In this document: positions 35,304-46,617 of the stretch, piece after piece
Numbering within the stretch: position 1 is the first letter of the stretch
How the letters are laid out: each line of letters opens with the position of its first letter
Source: Leucobacter luti
GTDB taxonomy: Bacteria; Actinomycetota; Actinomycetes; Actinomycetales; Microbacteriaceae
Assembly: GCF_004217175.1 (NCBI RefSeq)
Contig: NZ_SHKI01000007.1
Coordinates: 1 to 64,000, forward strand
DNA length: 64,000 bases
Direction: 5' to 3'
The notes under the pieces: model-generated
Database searches by the model: none
What the model was told of the DNA's origin: nothing
Seen by the model: only the letters and a program-made list of their open reading frames with translations
Program-made: the position numbers and the translations under genes

Positions 35304-36416
35304 CTACATCCACTTCTTGCGCTTAAAAATCGCGTAGAGGCTGATCGCCAGGCCGCCCATGGCAGCGACGGCGAGCGGGTATCCAAACGCCCAGTGCAAC
35401 TCGGGCATATCGTCGAAGTTCATCCCGTAGATCGCGCCGATCAGGGTGGGCGCGAACAGGATTGCCGCCCAGCCAGAGATCTTCTTCATGTCCTCGTTCT
35501 GGCGCTGCGCCACCAGCGTCGCGTTCACGTTGAGGATCTGCGAGAGCGCCTCGCGCAGCTCCAGGACTCGGGTGCCCACCCTGGTGAGGTGATCAGCCAC
35601 ATCCTGCAGGTACGACTGGAGGGGCTCGGGGATCTCGTGGCGCTCGAAGCCCCGGCGCAGCGCACGCAGCACGTCAGTGAGCGACGATGTGGCGTGCTGC
35701 AGGTCGATGACCTCCTGGCTGAGGCGGTAAATGCGCTCGGCGACCGCGGCGTCTCCGCTAAAGACCTGGCGCTCGATCTGCTCCAGGTCGATCCCCAGCC
35801 CGCGCAGCACCGGGTAGAACCCGTCGACCACGGCGTCGAGGAAGCGGTAAAGCACCGCCTCGGGGCCCAGCTGGAGCAGCTCAGCGTTGTCGAGCAGCGT
35901 CTCCGCGCCGTGCTCGAGCGGGCGGCCCTCGTCCGGGCCGGCCATGCCGTCAGTGCCGTCGATCCACCGACCGTCCTGGCAGAACACGGCGACCGCGTTG
36001 CGGTGCACCAAGACGTGGAACTCGGAGAAATCAACGTCCTCGATGTCGTCGAGGTATCGCGCCGCACGCACCACCAAAAACAGCACGTCGCCGTAGCGCT
36101 CAAGCTTGGGTCGCTGGCCGGCGTGCCGTAGATCCTCCACGAGCAGCGGGTGCAGCTCCCAGGCCGCGGCCAGCTCGTCAATATCCGCGTTCGTCGGCTG
36201 GGCAAACACACACAGCGCCATCGCCCCGGGGGTGCGGTCCGCGAACGCGAGCGCCTCTGCCACACTGACGTCGCGCGGCGTGGGGGCGAGCTTTCCGTCG
36301 ATCACGTAGCGGGTGCGTCGCGTCTTGGCTGCGACGGTTGGCGGGGACACCGCGCCGCGCTGCCGAAAGCGGCCACCGCGGCGGGACGAGGCGTCTGTAC
36401 TGCTGCGATCCGGCAT
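35304..36416 (-). CDS. corA: CorA family magnesium/cobalt transporter
   Basis: The 370-residue protein has the CorA architecture: a large cytoplasmic alpha/beta and long-helix N-terminal part (about 35-300) and two C-terminal helices, the first ending in the signature YGMNF (about 335-339) that lines the selectivity filter. The C-terminus is basic (KRKKW). It transports Mg2+ or other divalent cations. A minus-strand TAGGCT -10 box lies at 36453-36458, about 40 nt before the ATG. Its first 33 residues are Arg-rich and probably disordered. Confidence 0.94.
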   Translation of the reverse strand: MPDRSSTDASSRRGGRFRQRGAVSPPTVAAKTRRTRYVIDGKLAPTPRDVSVAEALAFADRTPGAMALCVFAQPTNADIDELAAAWELHPLLVEDLRHAGQRPKLERYGDVLFLVVRAARYLDDIEDVDFSEFHVLVHRNAVAVFCQDGRWIDGTDGMAGPDEGRPLEHGAETLLDNAELLQLGPEAVLYRFLDAVVDGFYPVLRGLGIDLEQIERQVFSGDAAVAERIYRLSQEVIDLQHATSSLTDVLRALRRGFERHEIPEPLQSYLQDVADHLTRVGTRVLELREALSQILNVNATLVAQRQNEDMKKISGWAAILFAPTLIGAIYGMNFDDMPELHWAFGYPLAVAAMGGLAISLYAIFKRKKWM

Positions 36417-36580
36417 CGTGCCCCTGTTCCACCCGTAATTGCTGTGTCCTCAAGCCTAAGCGATCCCCGCGACCGAGCCGCGCCGCACTCCCGCCGCACA
36501 GCGCCCGGTGCAGCCCGCACCGCTAGACTCGGATGCTGGGCGCGTTGAGCCCACAGAATCGCCTGACACGAGGAGCGTGT

Positions 36581-36997
36581 ATGTCCACTGAAGAAACTCT
36601 CATCCTGGTCAAGCCCGATGGCGTTGCCCGCGGCCTGACGGGAGAGATCCTGCGCCGCATCGAAGCAAAGGGGTACCGGATCGCCGATCTGCGCATGCTC
36701 ACGGCAAGCCGCGAACTCCTTGCCGAGCACTACGAGGAGCACGAGGGCAAGCCGTTCTTTGAGCCGCTGATCGAGTTCATGTCCTCCGGCCCGGTCGTGG
36801 CCGTGCGCGCCGAGGGAAACCGCGTCATCGAGGGGTTCCGCGCGCTTGCCGGGACCACCGACCCGACGGCAGCCGCACCCGGCACCATCCGCGGAGACCT
36901 GGGCCGCGACTGGGGCGTTGCAGTGCAGCAGAACCTCGTGCACGGCTCAGACTCGACCCTGTCGGCCGAGCGCGAGCTCGGGCTCTGGTTCGCGTAA
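36581..36997 (+). CDS. ndk: Nucleoside diphosphate kinase
   Basis: The 138-residue enzyme balances NTP and dNTP pools. The phospho-accepting histidine is H121 in QNLVHGSDS, and the N-terminal TLILVKPDGVARG is typical. ATG 36581 has AGGAG 5 nt upstream; a TAGACT -10 box lies at 36524-36529. It belongs to the folC-DUF4233-ndk neighbourhood common in actinobacteria. Confidence 0.96.
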   Translation: MSTEETLILVKPDGVARGLTGEILRRIEAKGYRIADLRMLTASRELLAEHYEEHEGKPFFEPLIEFMSSGPVVAVRAEGNRVIEGFRALAGTTDPTAAAPGTIRGDLGRDWGVAVQQNLVHGSDSTLSAERELGLWFA

Positions 36998-37033
36998 CTC
37001 GATCCTCGTCGCACTCGAGAGCCCGACCCCGCA

Positions 37034-38233
37034 ATGCAGCGCGAGTCACTGAGCGCCGCCGAGGCGCGCCGCGTCGCCCTCGCTGCGCAGGGGTTTTCGA
37101 GTGCGCCGCGGCTGCGACAGCGCCGGCCGTTTGATCCGGCGCTGTCGCGGCTGCACGTGTTGCAGATCGACTCGGTCAACGTGTTCGCGCGCAGCCACTA
37201 CCTGCCGGTATTTTCACGCCACGGCGCGTATTCCGCCCCAGCGCTCGATCGGCACCTGTGGGACGGCGGCGAGTTCACCGAGTACTGGGCGCACGAGGCC
37301 GCGTTCATCCCCGTGGCCGACCGCCCGCTCTTTGCCTGGCGCATGAGCGAGTTCAGGGATCGCAACCGCGCGAACGGCCGCGCTGAGCGGCTCGATCGCA
37401 CGATCTCACGGGTGCGCGACCAGCTCGCCGAACGCGGCCCACTCTTCGTGCGGGAGCTCGAGGAGGGCCCGCGCGAGCAGCGGGGCCCGTGGTGGGACTG
37501 GAGCGACACGAAGCACGCGGTTGAGCTGCTCTTCGCTCAGGGCGAGGTCGTCGCTGCCGGCCGCGAGGGGTTCCAGCGCCGCTACGCGCTCGCGGATCGG
37601 GCGCTGCCTGCCGCGGCACTCGCGGCACCGGACCGAGCGCCCGCCCAGCGCGCGCTCGTGGCGCAAGCGGCCCGCTCGCTCGGCGTTGCCACGCTCGCCG
37701 ATCTCGCCGACTATCACCGGCTCAAAACCGCAGACGCGCGGGTCGCCGTGCGCGACCTGGTTGAGTCGGGGGAGCTGCGTCCCGTGCGCGTCGCCGGCTG
37801 GACCGGCGCCTCCGGGGCGCCCGCACCCGCCTGGCTGCACCGCGATGCCCGGGTGCCGGCCAGGCTCGCACCAGACGCGCTCCTCACGCCCTTCGACCCG
37901 GTCGTCTGGTACCGCCCCCGGGCGGAGCGGATGTTCGATTACCACTACCGGATCGAGATTTACACGCCGAAAGAGAAGCGACAGTTCGGCTACTACTGCC
38001 TCCCGCTCATGGTGGACGGCCGGCTCGCGGGCCGCATCGATCTCAAGGCTGATCGCGCCGGCGGGGCACTCCTGGTGCAGGCTGCGTGGCGCGAGGACCG
38101 GGCACCGGCGCGCACGGCGGACGCCGCGACAACGCTTCTTGCCAGGGCCGCGGCGTGGCAGGGGCTCCAGGAGGTCCGGGTATCCGGCGTGGGAAACCTT
38201 GTGCTTCCGGCGCGGTTCGACGCCGCCGCGTAG
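37034..38233 (+). CDS. Winged-helix DNA glycosylase family protein (YcaQ/AlkX-like)
   Basis: The 399-residue protein belongs to the HTH_42 family that includes AlkZ and YcaQ/AlkX, glycosylases that unhook interstrand crosslinks and remove bulky alkylated bases. The family catalytic Q-x-D motif reads Q44-I-D46 in VLQIDSVNV, placing it with the YcaQ/AlkX branch (QxD) rather than AlkZ (QxQ). Winged-helix repeats and a C-terminal beta-barrel-like region with FDYHYRIEIYTP follow. ATG 37034 is 37 nt after ndk, so it may be cotranscribed. Substrate range is inferred from the family only. Confidence 0.85.
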   Translation: MQRESLSAAEARRVALAAQGFSSAPRLRQRRPFDPALSRLHVLQIDSVNVFARSHYLPVFSRHGAYSAPALDRHLWDGGEFTEYWAHEAAFIPVADRPLFAWRMSEFRDRNRANGRAERLDRTISRVRDQLAERGPLFVRELEEGPREQRGPWWDWSDTKHAVELLFAQGEVVAAGREGFQRRYALADRALPAAALAAPDRAPAQRALVAQAARSLGVATLADLADYHRLKTADARVAVRDLVESGELRPVRVAGWTGASGAPAPAWLHRDARVPARLAPDALLTPFDPVVWYRPRAERMFDYHYRIEIYTPKEKRQFGYYCLPLMVDGRLAGRIDLKADRAGGALLVQAAWREDRAPARTADAATTLLARAAAWQGLQEVRVSGVGNLVLPARFDAAA

Positions 38234-38546
38234 CGCGGCTCACGACTACCGCGTAGCGCGGCTCGCGCGCGTGTTGGCTCGCAGCGGGCGCGCGCTGCCG
38301 CGTCGCTGCACAGGCGGTGTGTCCCCGATCCCACCCTCCCGATTCGACCCCGGCACGCGGTTGTGCAACGTGCGCGGTTGGCAGTCACGTGTGCGCAGTG
38401 CTGGGCTGCACTGTGCGCTGCGTGGGTTGCCCGCCACCCAACATGAGCCAGAATTCACCGTCTGGCGCGGGGTGTGCCCGCTGGTCGAGTCGGTACCGAC
38501 TCCGCCCGTGTGAAGTTGTTGTGTGCGCTGCCCGCGCCCGGTGCCG
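38234..38546. repeat. Gene-free spacer with direct repeat and 16-bp palindrome
   Basis: No gene is supported here. CCGCGTAGCGCGGCTC occurs at 38226-38241 (crossing the preceding stop) and again at 38249-38264. A hairpin-forming segment GCGCAGTGC...GCACTGTGCGC lies near 38396-38420. GAGTCGGTACCGACTC at 38487-38502 is a perfect 16-bp palindrome 45 nt from the end of the DIP1984-family gene. The palindrome could be a terminator core or a protein site. Confidence 0.7.
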
Positions 38547-39074
38547 CTAGCTCTCGAGCAGGTCGTGCGCCCAGTTCGCCTGCTGGATCCGCGAGTCGAG
38601 CTCGCGCAGCTCCTGCGCCAGCGTCGTCGCTCGCGCGTGCAGATCCGCTACCGAGAGGGCGCTGATCTCGCGCAGCTCCGAGCGCATCTGGCGGTACACG
38701 CCAGAGTCCTGTGCGGCTCCGGCTGCCTCGACGAGGATCGCGTGGCGCTGCCGCAGGCTGTCACGCCGAGCGAGCGCATCGGTCATGGTGCCCGTGTGCG
38801 CAACCGCTGTGCCGGGTTCGCGGCGACGGCCGCCCGTTGCGCGGCTCGGGGCCGGCACGATCTCGAGTTCGATCGCGGAATTGGTCGCGTTGATGCTCCG
38901 CACCAGCTGCTCAAGCTCACCCACGGCGAGCTCGGCCTCACTCAAGAGTGCGCCAGCATCCTCGGCGGGCTCGCTGCCCTCCTGATACCTGGCGTTTGCG
39001 GCGATTCGCGTACGGAGTTGTGCGATGCGCTTTTGCGTATCGGCTCGGAGCGCAAGCGCTTCTGCCAGTTTCAC
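38547..39074 (-). CDS. DIP1984 family protein
   Basis: The 175-residue, mostly helical and coiled-coil protein matches the DIP1984 family: an N-terminal KLAEALALRADTQKRIAQL helix, an RYQEG turn, a long second helix and a C-terminal helix ending near IQQANWAHDLL. The function is unknown. GTG 39072-39074 is chosen because family members start MKLAEAL and TGAGG lies upstream; ATGs at 39086 and 39092 would add four or six residues. It is divergent from uvrB. Confidence 0.85.
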   Translation of the reverse strand: MKLAEALALRADTQKRIAQLRTRIAANARYQEGSEPAEDAGALLSEAELAVGELEQLVRSINATNSAIELEIVPAPSRATGGRRREPGTAVAHTGTMTDALARRDSLRQRHAILVEAAGAAQDSGVYRQMRSELREISALSVADLHARATTLAQELRELDSRIQQANWAHDLLES

Positions 39075-39246
39075 CCGGTGCCTCATTCTCATGGTCGTGT
39101 CGTCGCGAGACGCCAGATTAGCACGGTTCTCGGGGTCCCGGAGAGCGCGGTTCACGGGCCCCGCCAGCGCAGCGTCCGGGGCGCTCACGCCGCTCACTGT
39201 CCGCACTGCGCTCACCGACTTTCCCGCTTTTGTCAGTGGTGCCCGG

Positions 39247-39259
39247 TACTCTCGGAAGC
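39247..39259 (+). promoter_or_regulatory. Leaderless-type -10 box of uvrB
   Basis: TACTCT at 39247-39252 is followed by seven bases and then ATG 39260. No Shine-Dalgarno and no LexA-like site are seen in the 185-bp divergent region. Confidence 0.6.
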
Positions 39260-41350
<2,091 letters not shown>

Positions 41351-41363
41351 GCCCGGGCACCGC

Positions 41364-42059
41364 GTGTACCGCGAACTCAACATCCCCGGGGTCGGCGTCA
41401 TGTGGCGCTCGACCGGGGGCGCCGTTCCCGCGGTGCTTCCCGCCGACGGTGCCGCCGACCTGATTCTCCGTGACGACGCGCTGCTCGTTGCCGGGCCATC
41501 AACCCGTGCGTTCACGGGCCGGGGCAGCGCCGAGGGCGAGACCATCGGACTGCGCTTCGCGCTCGGCGCGGCCGCCGGGTCCCTGCGCACCGAGCCAGCT
41601 CAGCTGCGCGACCGGCACGTCGCGGGCGCCGACGCAGTGCCCGGAGCGGTGCACGCGGCGGGGCTCGCGCTCCTGCGCGCCACCAGAGACAGGCCGCGGG
41701 CCGACTACGATCCGGTCGCGGCGTCCCAACTCGCGTTCGGGGCGTGCGCGCCGCCGTGGGCGGCCGCGGCCAGGCGGGCCGCCGCGCGCGGTGCGAGCGC
41801 CGCAGCCCTCGCGCGCGGCCTCGGCTACTCCGAGCGGCAGCTGCAACGTCACATGCTGCAGCACTTCGGCTACGGCTATGCCGTGCTGCGCCGCGTCGTG
41901 CGCGCGCAGCACGGCCAGCACCTCATCAGGTCGGGGGCCACCCTCACCGCAGCCGCGCACGGCGCCGGCTTCAGCGACCAGGCGCACCTCACCCGCGAGT
42001 TCAGCGCGCTGGTGGGCACCACGCCGGCTCAGTTCGCGGCGGGTCAGTCGGCACCGTAG
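41364..42059 (+). CDS. AraC family transcriptional regulator
   Basis: The 231-residue protein has an N-terminal sensor part (about 1-130) that resembles no specific effector domain and a C-terminal AraC/XylS double helix-turn-helix (about 140-225) with LARGLGYSERQLQRH and the conserved second helix AAAHGAGFSDQAHLTREF. The GTG at 41364 is 13 nt after uvrB, so readthrough from uvrB is likely. Its target is unknown. Confidence 0.85.
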   Translation: MYRELNIPGVGVMWRSTGGAVPAVLPADGAADLILRDDALLVAGPSTRAFTGRGSAEGETIGLRFALGAAAGSLRTEPAQLRDRHVAGADAVPGAVHAAGLALLRATRDRPRADYDPVAASQLAFGACAPPWAAAARRAAARGASAAALARGLGYSERQLQRHMLQHFGYGYAVLRRVVRAQHGQHLIRSGATLTAAAHGAGFSDQAHLTREFSALVGTTPAQFAAGQSAP

Positions 42060-42064
42060 CGGGT

Positions 42065-42165
42065 GCGGGAGGCGTCGCCCCCGCCGCCAGTCGCGGGCGC
42101 GAGATGCAATACCCCGGCTGTCGCGGGCGCGGGAGGCGTCACCCCCGCCGCACGTCGCGGGCGCG
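42065..42165. repeat. Tandem GC-rich intergenic repeat
   Basis: A 12-nt core GCGGGAGGCGTC starts at 42065 and again at 42129 (period 64), each followed by a near-identical CCCCCGCCG segment and TCGCGGGCGC. The last 10-mer occurs at 42091, 42121 and 42155. It lies between the convergent AraC and VOC genes. Confidence 0.75.
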
Positions 42166-42196
42166 GGGGCGGGGCGGGGCGACGGCTAGACGCCGC

Positions 42197-42610
42197 CTAG
42201 CTCGCGGTGTCCCCGGTGGGGAGCGCCGCATAGATGTCGACCGTGTTGCCGTCTGGATCGCGCACCGTCGAGTAGCGCTGACCCCAGGGGGCGTCCCACG
42301 GCGCCGTGTGGGCGGCGGCGGGGTTCGCCTCGACGACCGCGGCGTACGCGCGGTCAACCCCGGCGGGCGACTCGGCCTCCGTGGCAAAGCCGATCCGCCC
42401 CTCCCCGGTGGGGAGCTCGAAACCCGGCATGAACCCCTGCATCGTAGTGACCGGGTCCCACGCGATCGTGATCCCACCCGGGAGCACTACCTCCACGTGG
42501 GGCGCGTCGTCCTGCCCCTCGGGGATAGCGAGTCCGAGCTGGCGGTAGAAGCGCAGCGAAGCCGCGAGGTCGCCGGTCACAATTCCAATGAAGTTGAATG
42601 AGAGTGTCAT
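42197..42610 (-). CDS. VOC family protein (glyoxalase/bleomycin-resistance fold)
   Basis: The 137-residue protein has two beta-alpha-beta-beta-beta units of the vicinal oxygen chelate superfamily, with the C-terminal signature DPDGNTVDIYA and the N-terminal GDLAASLRFYRQLGL. Such proteins can be metal-dependent isomerases or dioxygenases, or antibiotic-binding proteins; the metal ligands are not typical for glyoxalase I, so no activity is assigned. ATG 42608-42610 follows a TACGCT box by six bases with no Shine-Dalgarno. Confidence 0.85.
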   Translation of the reverse strand: MTLSFNFIGIVTGDLAASLRFYRQLGLAIPEGQDDAPHVEVVLPGGITIAWDPVTTMQGFMPGFELPTGEGRIGFATEAESPAGVDRAYAAVVEANPAAAHTAPWDAPWGQRYSTVRDPDGNTVDIYAALPTGDTAS

Positions 42611-42622
42611 GAGCACAGCGTA
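42611..42622 (-). promoter_or_regulatory. Leaderless-type -10 box of the VOC gene
   Basis: On the minus strand TACGCT (42622-42617) is followed by six bases and then the ATG. Confidence 0.55.
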
Positions 42623-42697
42623 CGGCCGCGGCGGGCCCGAGCGCTTGAACGTTTCGGACACGCTCGCCCCACCGGTGGTCGGGAAGCGCGCCGCGCG

Positions 42698-43534
42698 CTA
42701 GACCTGCCCGACCGCCTCGCGCTTCTCCGCCTGGAACGCGTCCTCGCGTCGCCCGTGAGCCCAGTACGGCGACAGCGACAGCTGCGCGCGCTCGAGTCCG
42801 CGCTCATCGGTGAAGTAGGGGCGCAGCGCCTTCATCGCACCCCGCTCGCCGTGCACAAACACCTGCACGCGGCCCGGCAGCCACTCGGCGCCACGCACCG
42901 CATTAACGAGCACGTCCGAGGTGCCGGCGGGCGCCTCACCGCGGAACAGCCAGGTCACCGTGATGCCGGGCGGCGCCGTGAGCTCGAGGATGTCGGGCTC
43001 ACCCGCAACCTCAATGAAGGCGACCCCGCGCGCATCCGCGGGCATCGCCTCGAGCGCGGCCGCGATCGCCGGGATCGCAGATTCGTCACCGGCGAGCAGG
43101 TGCCAGGAGGCCGTTGGATCGGGGGAGTAGCCGCCGCCGATGCCGCGCAGCACCACTGGATCCCCGGCGCGGGCGCGGTCTGCCCACGGGCCCGCAACGC
43201 CCTCGTCGCCGTGCGTGACGAAGTCGATCCAGAGTTCGCCGCGATCAAGGTCGACGCGTCGAATCGAGTAGGTCCGGGTGACGGGGAGCAGTTCTGGGGC
43301 GAGCTCCGCGCGCAGCGCGTCGAGGTCGTACGGCGGCGTGAGCGCCGTGTCCGGGTGCGCGAACAGCATCTTGCTGTACGCGTCGGTGTGCGGGTTCGGC
43401 TCCACGGCGGCCATGCCGGGTCCGCCCGCAACGATGCGCACCAGGTGCGGACTCAGCTGGATCCGCTCGCGCACCTCAAGCACGATTTGCGGTCGCGCGG
43501 GGCGCTGTGGGCGTGAGGTTTCGGGTGCAGCCAT
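42698..43534 (-). CDS. Siderophore-interacting protein (FAD-dependent ferric reductase family)
   Basis: The 278-residue SIP/ViuB-type protein has the FAD-binding signature RTYSIR at residues 87-92 followed by a C-terminal NAD(P)H-reductase-like half with [17 protein letters not shown] near 150-166. It releases iron from ferric siderophores in the cytoplasm. Of two close ATGs (43538-43540 and 43532-43534) the second has AAGG at the right distance. No DtxR/IdeR-type operator is recognised upstream. No siderophore transporter is adjacent. Confidence 0.92.
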   Translation of the reverse strand: MAAPETSRPQRPARPQIVLEVRERIQLSPHLVRIVAGGPGMAAVEPNPHTDAYSKMLFAHPDTALTPPYDLDALRAELAPELLPVTRTYSIRRVDLDRGELWIDFVTHGDEGVAGPWADRARAGDPVVLRGIGGGYSPDPTASWHLLAGDESAIPAIAAALEAMPADARGVAFIEVAGEPDILELTAPPGITVTWLFRGEAPAGTSDVLVNAVRGAEWLPGRVQVFVHGERGAMKALRPYFTDERGLERAQLSLSPYWAHGRREDAFQAEKREAVGQV

Positions 43535-43631
43535 GACCATCCTTATTCATCAGACGAATTGCTCTCCACCCACGATCCCACAGCCGGCACGAACGCGCCA
43601 GGCCGCCCTGGGCGAACACGCCGCGACCACT

Positions 43632-43671
43632 CGCACATATGTTCGAATATTCAGCTCGGGGCGCATAAGAT
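43632..43671 (+). promoter_or_regulatory. LexA-type SOS box and -10 of uvrA
   Basis: CGCACATATGTTCG (43632-43645) matches the Gram-positive LexA consensus CGAAC-N4-GTTCG with one mismatch. The -10 box TAAGAT (43666-43671) is six bases before the GTG of uvrA; its -35 position overlaps the SOS box, so LexA would block RNA polymerase. Confidence 0.72.
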
Positions 43672-43677
43672 GGGGGA

Positions 43678-46617
43678 GTGACCTCGAACAGCCCCGCCCC
43701 GATCCGCTCATCCGCCGCCCACGCGCACATCAGCGTGCAGGGCGCGCGTGTCCACAATCTGCGCAACGTCGATCTCGCGATCCCACGCGACTCGATGGTC
43801 GTCTTCACGGGACTCTCCGGAAGCGGCAAGTCGAGCCTCGCGTTCGACACCATCTTCGCGGAGGGGCAGCGCCGCTACGTAGAGTCGCTCAGCGCCTACG
43901 CGCGCCAGTTCCTCGGCCAGGTGGATCGACCCGACGTCGACTTCATCGAGGGGCTCAGCCCGGCGGTGTCGATCGACCAGAAGTCAACGAACCGCAACCC
44001 GCGGTCCACGGTGGGTACCATCACCGAGATCTATGACTACATGCGCCTCCTCTGGGCACGCATCGGGGTGCCGCACTGCGCGGTGTGCGGCGAGCGCATC
44101 GCCTCGCAGACCGTGCAGCAGATCGCCGACCGCCTGATGGGCCTCGAAGAGCGCACCCGATTCCAGGTGCTCGCTCCCGTGGTGAGCAAGAAGAAGGGCG
44201 AGTTCGTCGACCTCTTCCAGGAGCTCGCGGCGGGCGGCTACTCGCGCGCCCACGTGGACGGAGAGCTGATCCAGCTCTCGGATCCGCCAAAGCTCAAGAA
44301 GCAGATCAAGCACGATATCTCCGTGGTCGTGGACCGCCTCGTGGCGGGACCGGACGTGCTCGGCCGACTCACCGATTCCCTGGAGACGGCCCTGCGGCTC
44401 TCGGGAGGCACCGTCAGCATTGACTTCGTGGACCGCGAAGAGAATGCGAGCGACCGCTCGCAGCTGTTCTCCGAGCACCTCTCGTGCCCCAACCAGCACC
44501 CCGTGCAGCTCACCGAGATCGAGCCGCGCACGTTCTCGTTCAATGCGCCGTTTGGCGCGTGCCCCACCTGCTCCGGCCTGGGCACCAGCATGTCGGTCGA
44601 CGAAGACCTGGTGCTGGGCGATCCCGAGCTGTCGATCTCCGAGGGCGTCATTATCCCCTGGACCAGCCAGGGCAAGAGCCTCTACCAGTACTACGAGAAG
44701 CTCCTCGTGGGCCTCTCGAATGATCTCGATTTCTCGCTGAAGACGCCCTGGGGCAAGCTGAGCGACGAGGTCCGCGAGGCGGTGCTGTACGGCAATAACT
44801 TCAAGGTCAACGTGCGGTGGAAGAACCGCTTCGGCCGCGAGGTGAAGTACTCCTCAGGCTTCGAGGGCGTGATCCCGTTCATCGAGCGCCAGTACGCCGA
44901 GGCCGAGTCAGACACCAAGCGAGACCGGTGGTCGGAGTTCCTGCGCGAGGTGCCCTGCCACGCCTGCCAGGGGCAGCGCCTCAAGCCCGAGGTGCTCGCG
45001 GTCACGGTGAACGATGAGTCGATCGCGGCGGTCGGAGAGTTCAGCCTCCAGAACGCAAAGCGGTTCTTCGACGAGGTGCAGCTCACCGAGCGCGAGGCAA
45101 AGATCGCGGCGCAGGTGCTGCGCGAGATCCGACTCCGCTTCGACTTCCTCATCGAGGTCGGCCTCGGCTACCTCACGCTCGCCCGCGCCGCCGGCACACT
45201 CTCGGGCGGCGAGGCGCAGCGCATCAGACTCGCCACCCAGATCGGCTCGGGCCTCACCGGGGTGCTGTACGTGCTCGACGAGCCCTCGATCGGGCTGCAC
45301 CAGCGCGACAACCGGCGCCTCATCGAGACGCTCATGAAGCTGCGTGATCTCGGCAACACACTGATCGTGGTCGAGCACGACGAGGAGACCATCGAGGCCG
45401 CCGACTGGATCGTCGACATCGGACCGGGCGCGGGCGTCGAGGGCGGCACCGTGGTGCACTCGGGCCTGTACGCCGACCTGATCGCGAACACCGACTCGAT
45501 CACCGGCGACTACCTGGCTGGACGGCGCAGCATCGACACCCCCAAGAAGCGCCGCAAGCGGGACCGCAAGCGCGAGCTGAAGGTGGTGGGGGCCCGCTCA
45601 AACAACCTCCAGAACGTCGACGCGGTCTTCCCGCTCGGCGTCATGACCGCCGTGACCGGCGTCTCCGGATCCGGCAAGTCGACGCTCGTGAACGACATCC
45701 TCTACCGCGTCCTCGCGAACCAGCTCAACGGGGCCCGGCTCGTCCCCGGCAAGCACACCCGGGTCACCGGCCTGGAACACCTCGACAAGGTGGTGCACGT
45801 GGATCAGGCACCCATCGGCCGCACGCCGCGCTCAAACCCCGCGACCTACACGGGCGTGTTCGACAAGATCCGCAATTTGTTCTCGGAAACGCCGGAGGCA
45901 AAGACCCGCGGGTACCTGCCCGGTCGCTTCAGCTTCAACGTCAAGGGCGGCCGCTGCGAGGCGTGCTCCGGCGACGGCACGCTCAAGATTGAGATGAACT
46001 TCCTCCCCGACGTGTACGTGGCGTGCGAGGTCTGTGGGGGCTCGCGCTACAACCGCGAGACACTGCAGGTGCAGTACAAGGGGAAGAACATCTCCGAGGT
46101 GCTCGACATGCCCATTGCCGAGGCCGAGCGGTTCTTTGAGCCGATCTCGAGCATCCACCGCTACATGAAGACCCTGGTCGACGTGGGTCTCGGGTACGTG
46201 CGGCTCGGGCAGAGCGCCACCACGCTCTCGGGCGGCGAGGCGCAGCGCGTCAAGCTCGCGACCGAACTGCAGAAGCGCTCAAACGGGCGCAGCGTGTACG
46301 TGCTCGACGAGCCGACCACCGGCCTCCACTTCGAAGACGTGCGCAAGCTGCTGCTCGTGCTCAACGGGCTCGTGGACAAGGGCAACACGGTCATCACGAT
46401 CGAGCACAACCTCGACGTGATCCGCAGCGCCGACTGGGTCATCGACCTCGGCCCGGAGGGCGGCTCCGGCGGCGGCACGATCCTCGCCGAGGGCACGCCC
46501 GAGCAGCTGGCCAAGCACCCGGACAGCTTTACGGGGCAGTTCCTCGCCGAGGTGCTCGACGGGTGGGCGGCCAAGTCTGCCCGCGCCCTGGAGGCGAGCG
46601 CGAAGGCGAGCGCTTGA
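43678..46617 (+). CDS. uvrA: Excinuclease ABC subunit A
   Basis: The 979-residue UvrA is the damage sensor of nucleotide excision repair. It has two ABC-type ATPase modules, with Walker A motifs GLSGSGKSS (45-53) and GVSGSGKST (about 660-668), and LSGGEAQR signatures in both. Zinc-binding modules include [15 protein letters not shown] and the C-terminal CEACSGDG...[13 protein letters not shown] 43678 is preceded by a -10 box at leaderless spacing and a LexA-type site. Its stop overlaps the uvrC TTG start by 4 nt. Confidence 0.97.
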   Translation: MTSNSPAPIRSSAAHAHISVQGARVHNLRNVDLAIPRDSMVVFTGLSGSGKSSLAFDTIFAEGQRRYVESLSAYARQFLGQVDRPDVDFIEGLSPAVSIDQKSTNRNPRSTVGTITEIYDYMRLLWARIGVPHCAVCGERIASQTVQQIADRLMGLEERTRFQVLAPVVSKKKGEFVDLFQELAAGGYSRAHVDGELIQLSDPPKLKKQIKHDISVVVDRLVAGPDVLGRLTDSLETALRLSGGTVSIDFVDREENASDRSQLFSEHLSCPNQHPVQLTEIEPRTFSFNAPFGACPTCSGLGTSMSVDEDLVLGDPELSISEGVIIPWTSQGKSLYQYYEKLLVGLSNDLDFSLKTPWGKLSDEVREAVLYGNNFKVNVRWKNRFGREVKYSSGFEGVIPFIERQYAEAESDTKRDRWSEFLREVPCHACQGQRLKPEVLAVTVNDESIAAVGEFSLQNAKRFFDEVQLTEREAKIAAQVLREIRLRFDFLIEVGLGYLTLARAAGTLSGGEAQRIRLATQIGSGLTGVLYVLDEPSIGLHQRDNRRLIETLMKLRDLGNTLIVVEHDEETIEAADWIVDIGPGAGVEGGTVVHSGLYADLIANTDSITGDYLAGRRSIDTPKKRRKRDRKRELKVVGARSNNLQNVDAVFPLGVMTAVTGVSGSGKSTLVNDILYRVLANQLNGARLVPGKHTRVTGLEHLDKVVHVDQAPIGRTPRSNPATYTGVFDKIRNLFSETPEAKTRGYLPGRFSFNVKGGRCEACSGDGTLKIEMNFLPDVYVACEVCGGSRYNRETLQVQYKGKNISEVLDMPIAEAERFFEPISSIHRYMKTLVDVGLGYVRLGQSATTLSGGEAQRVKLATELQKRSNGRSVYVLDEPTTGLHFEDVRKLLLVLNGLVDKGNTVITIEHNLDVIRSADWVIDLGPEGGSGGGTILAEGTPEQLAKHPDSFTGQFLAEVLDGWAAKSARALEASAKASA

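Noticed and set aside
42597-42697. DtxR/IdeR iron box near the siderophore-interacting protein gene
   Set aside because: No TTAGGTTAGG-like dyad is found here or upstream of its start at 43534.
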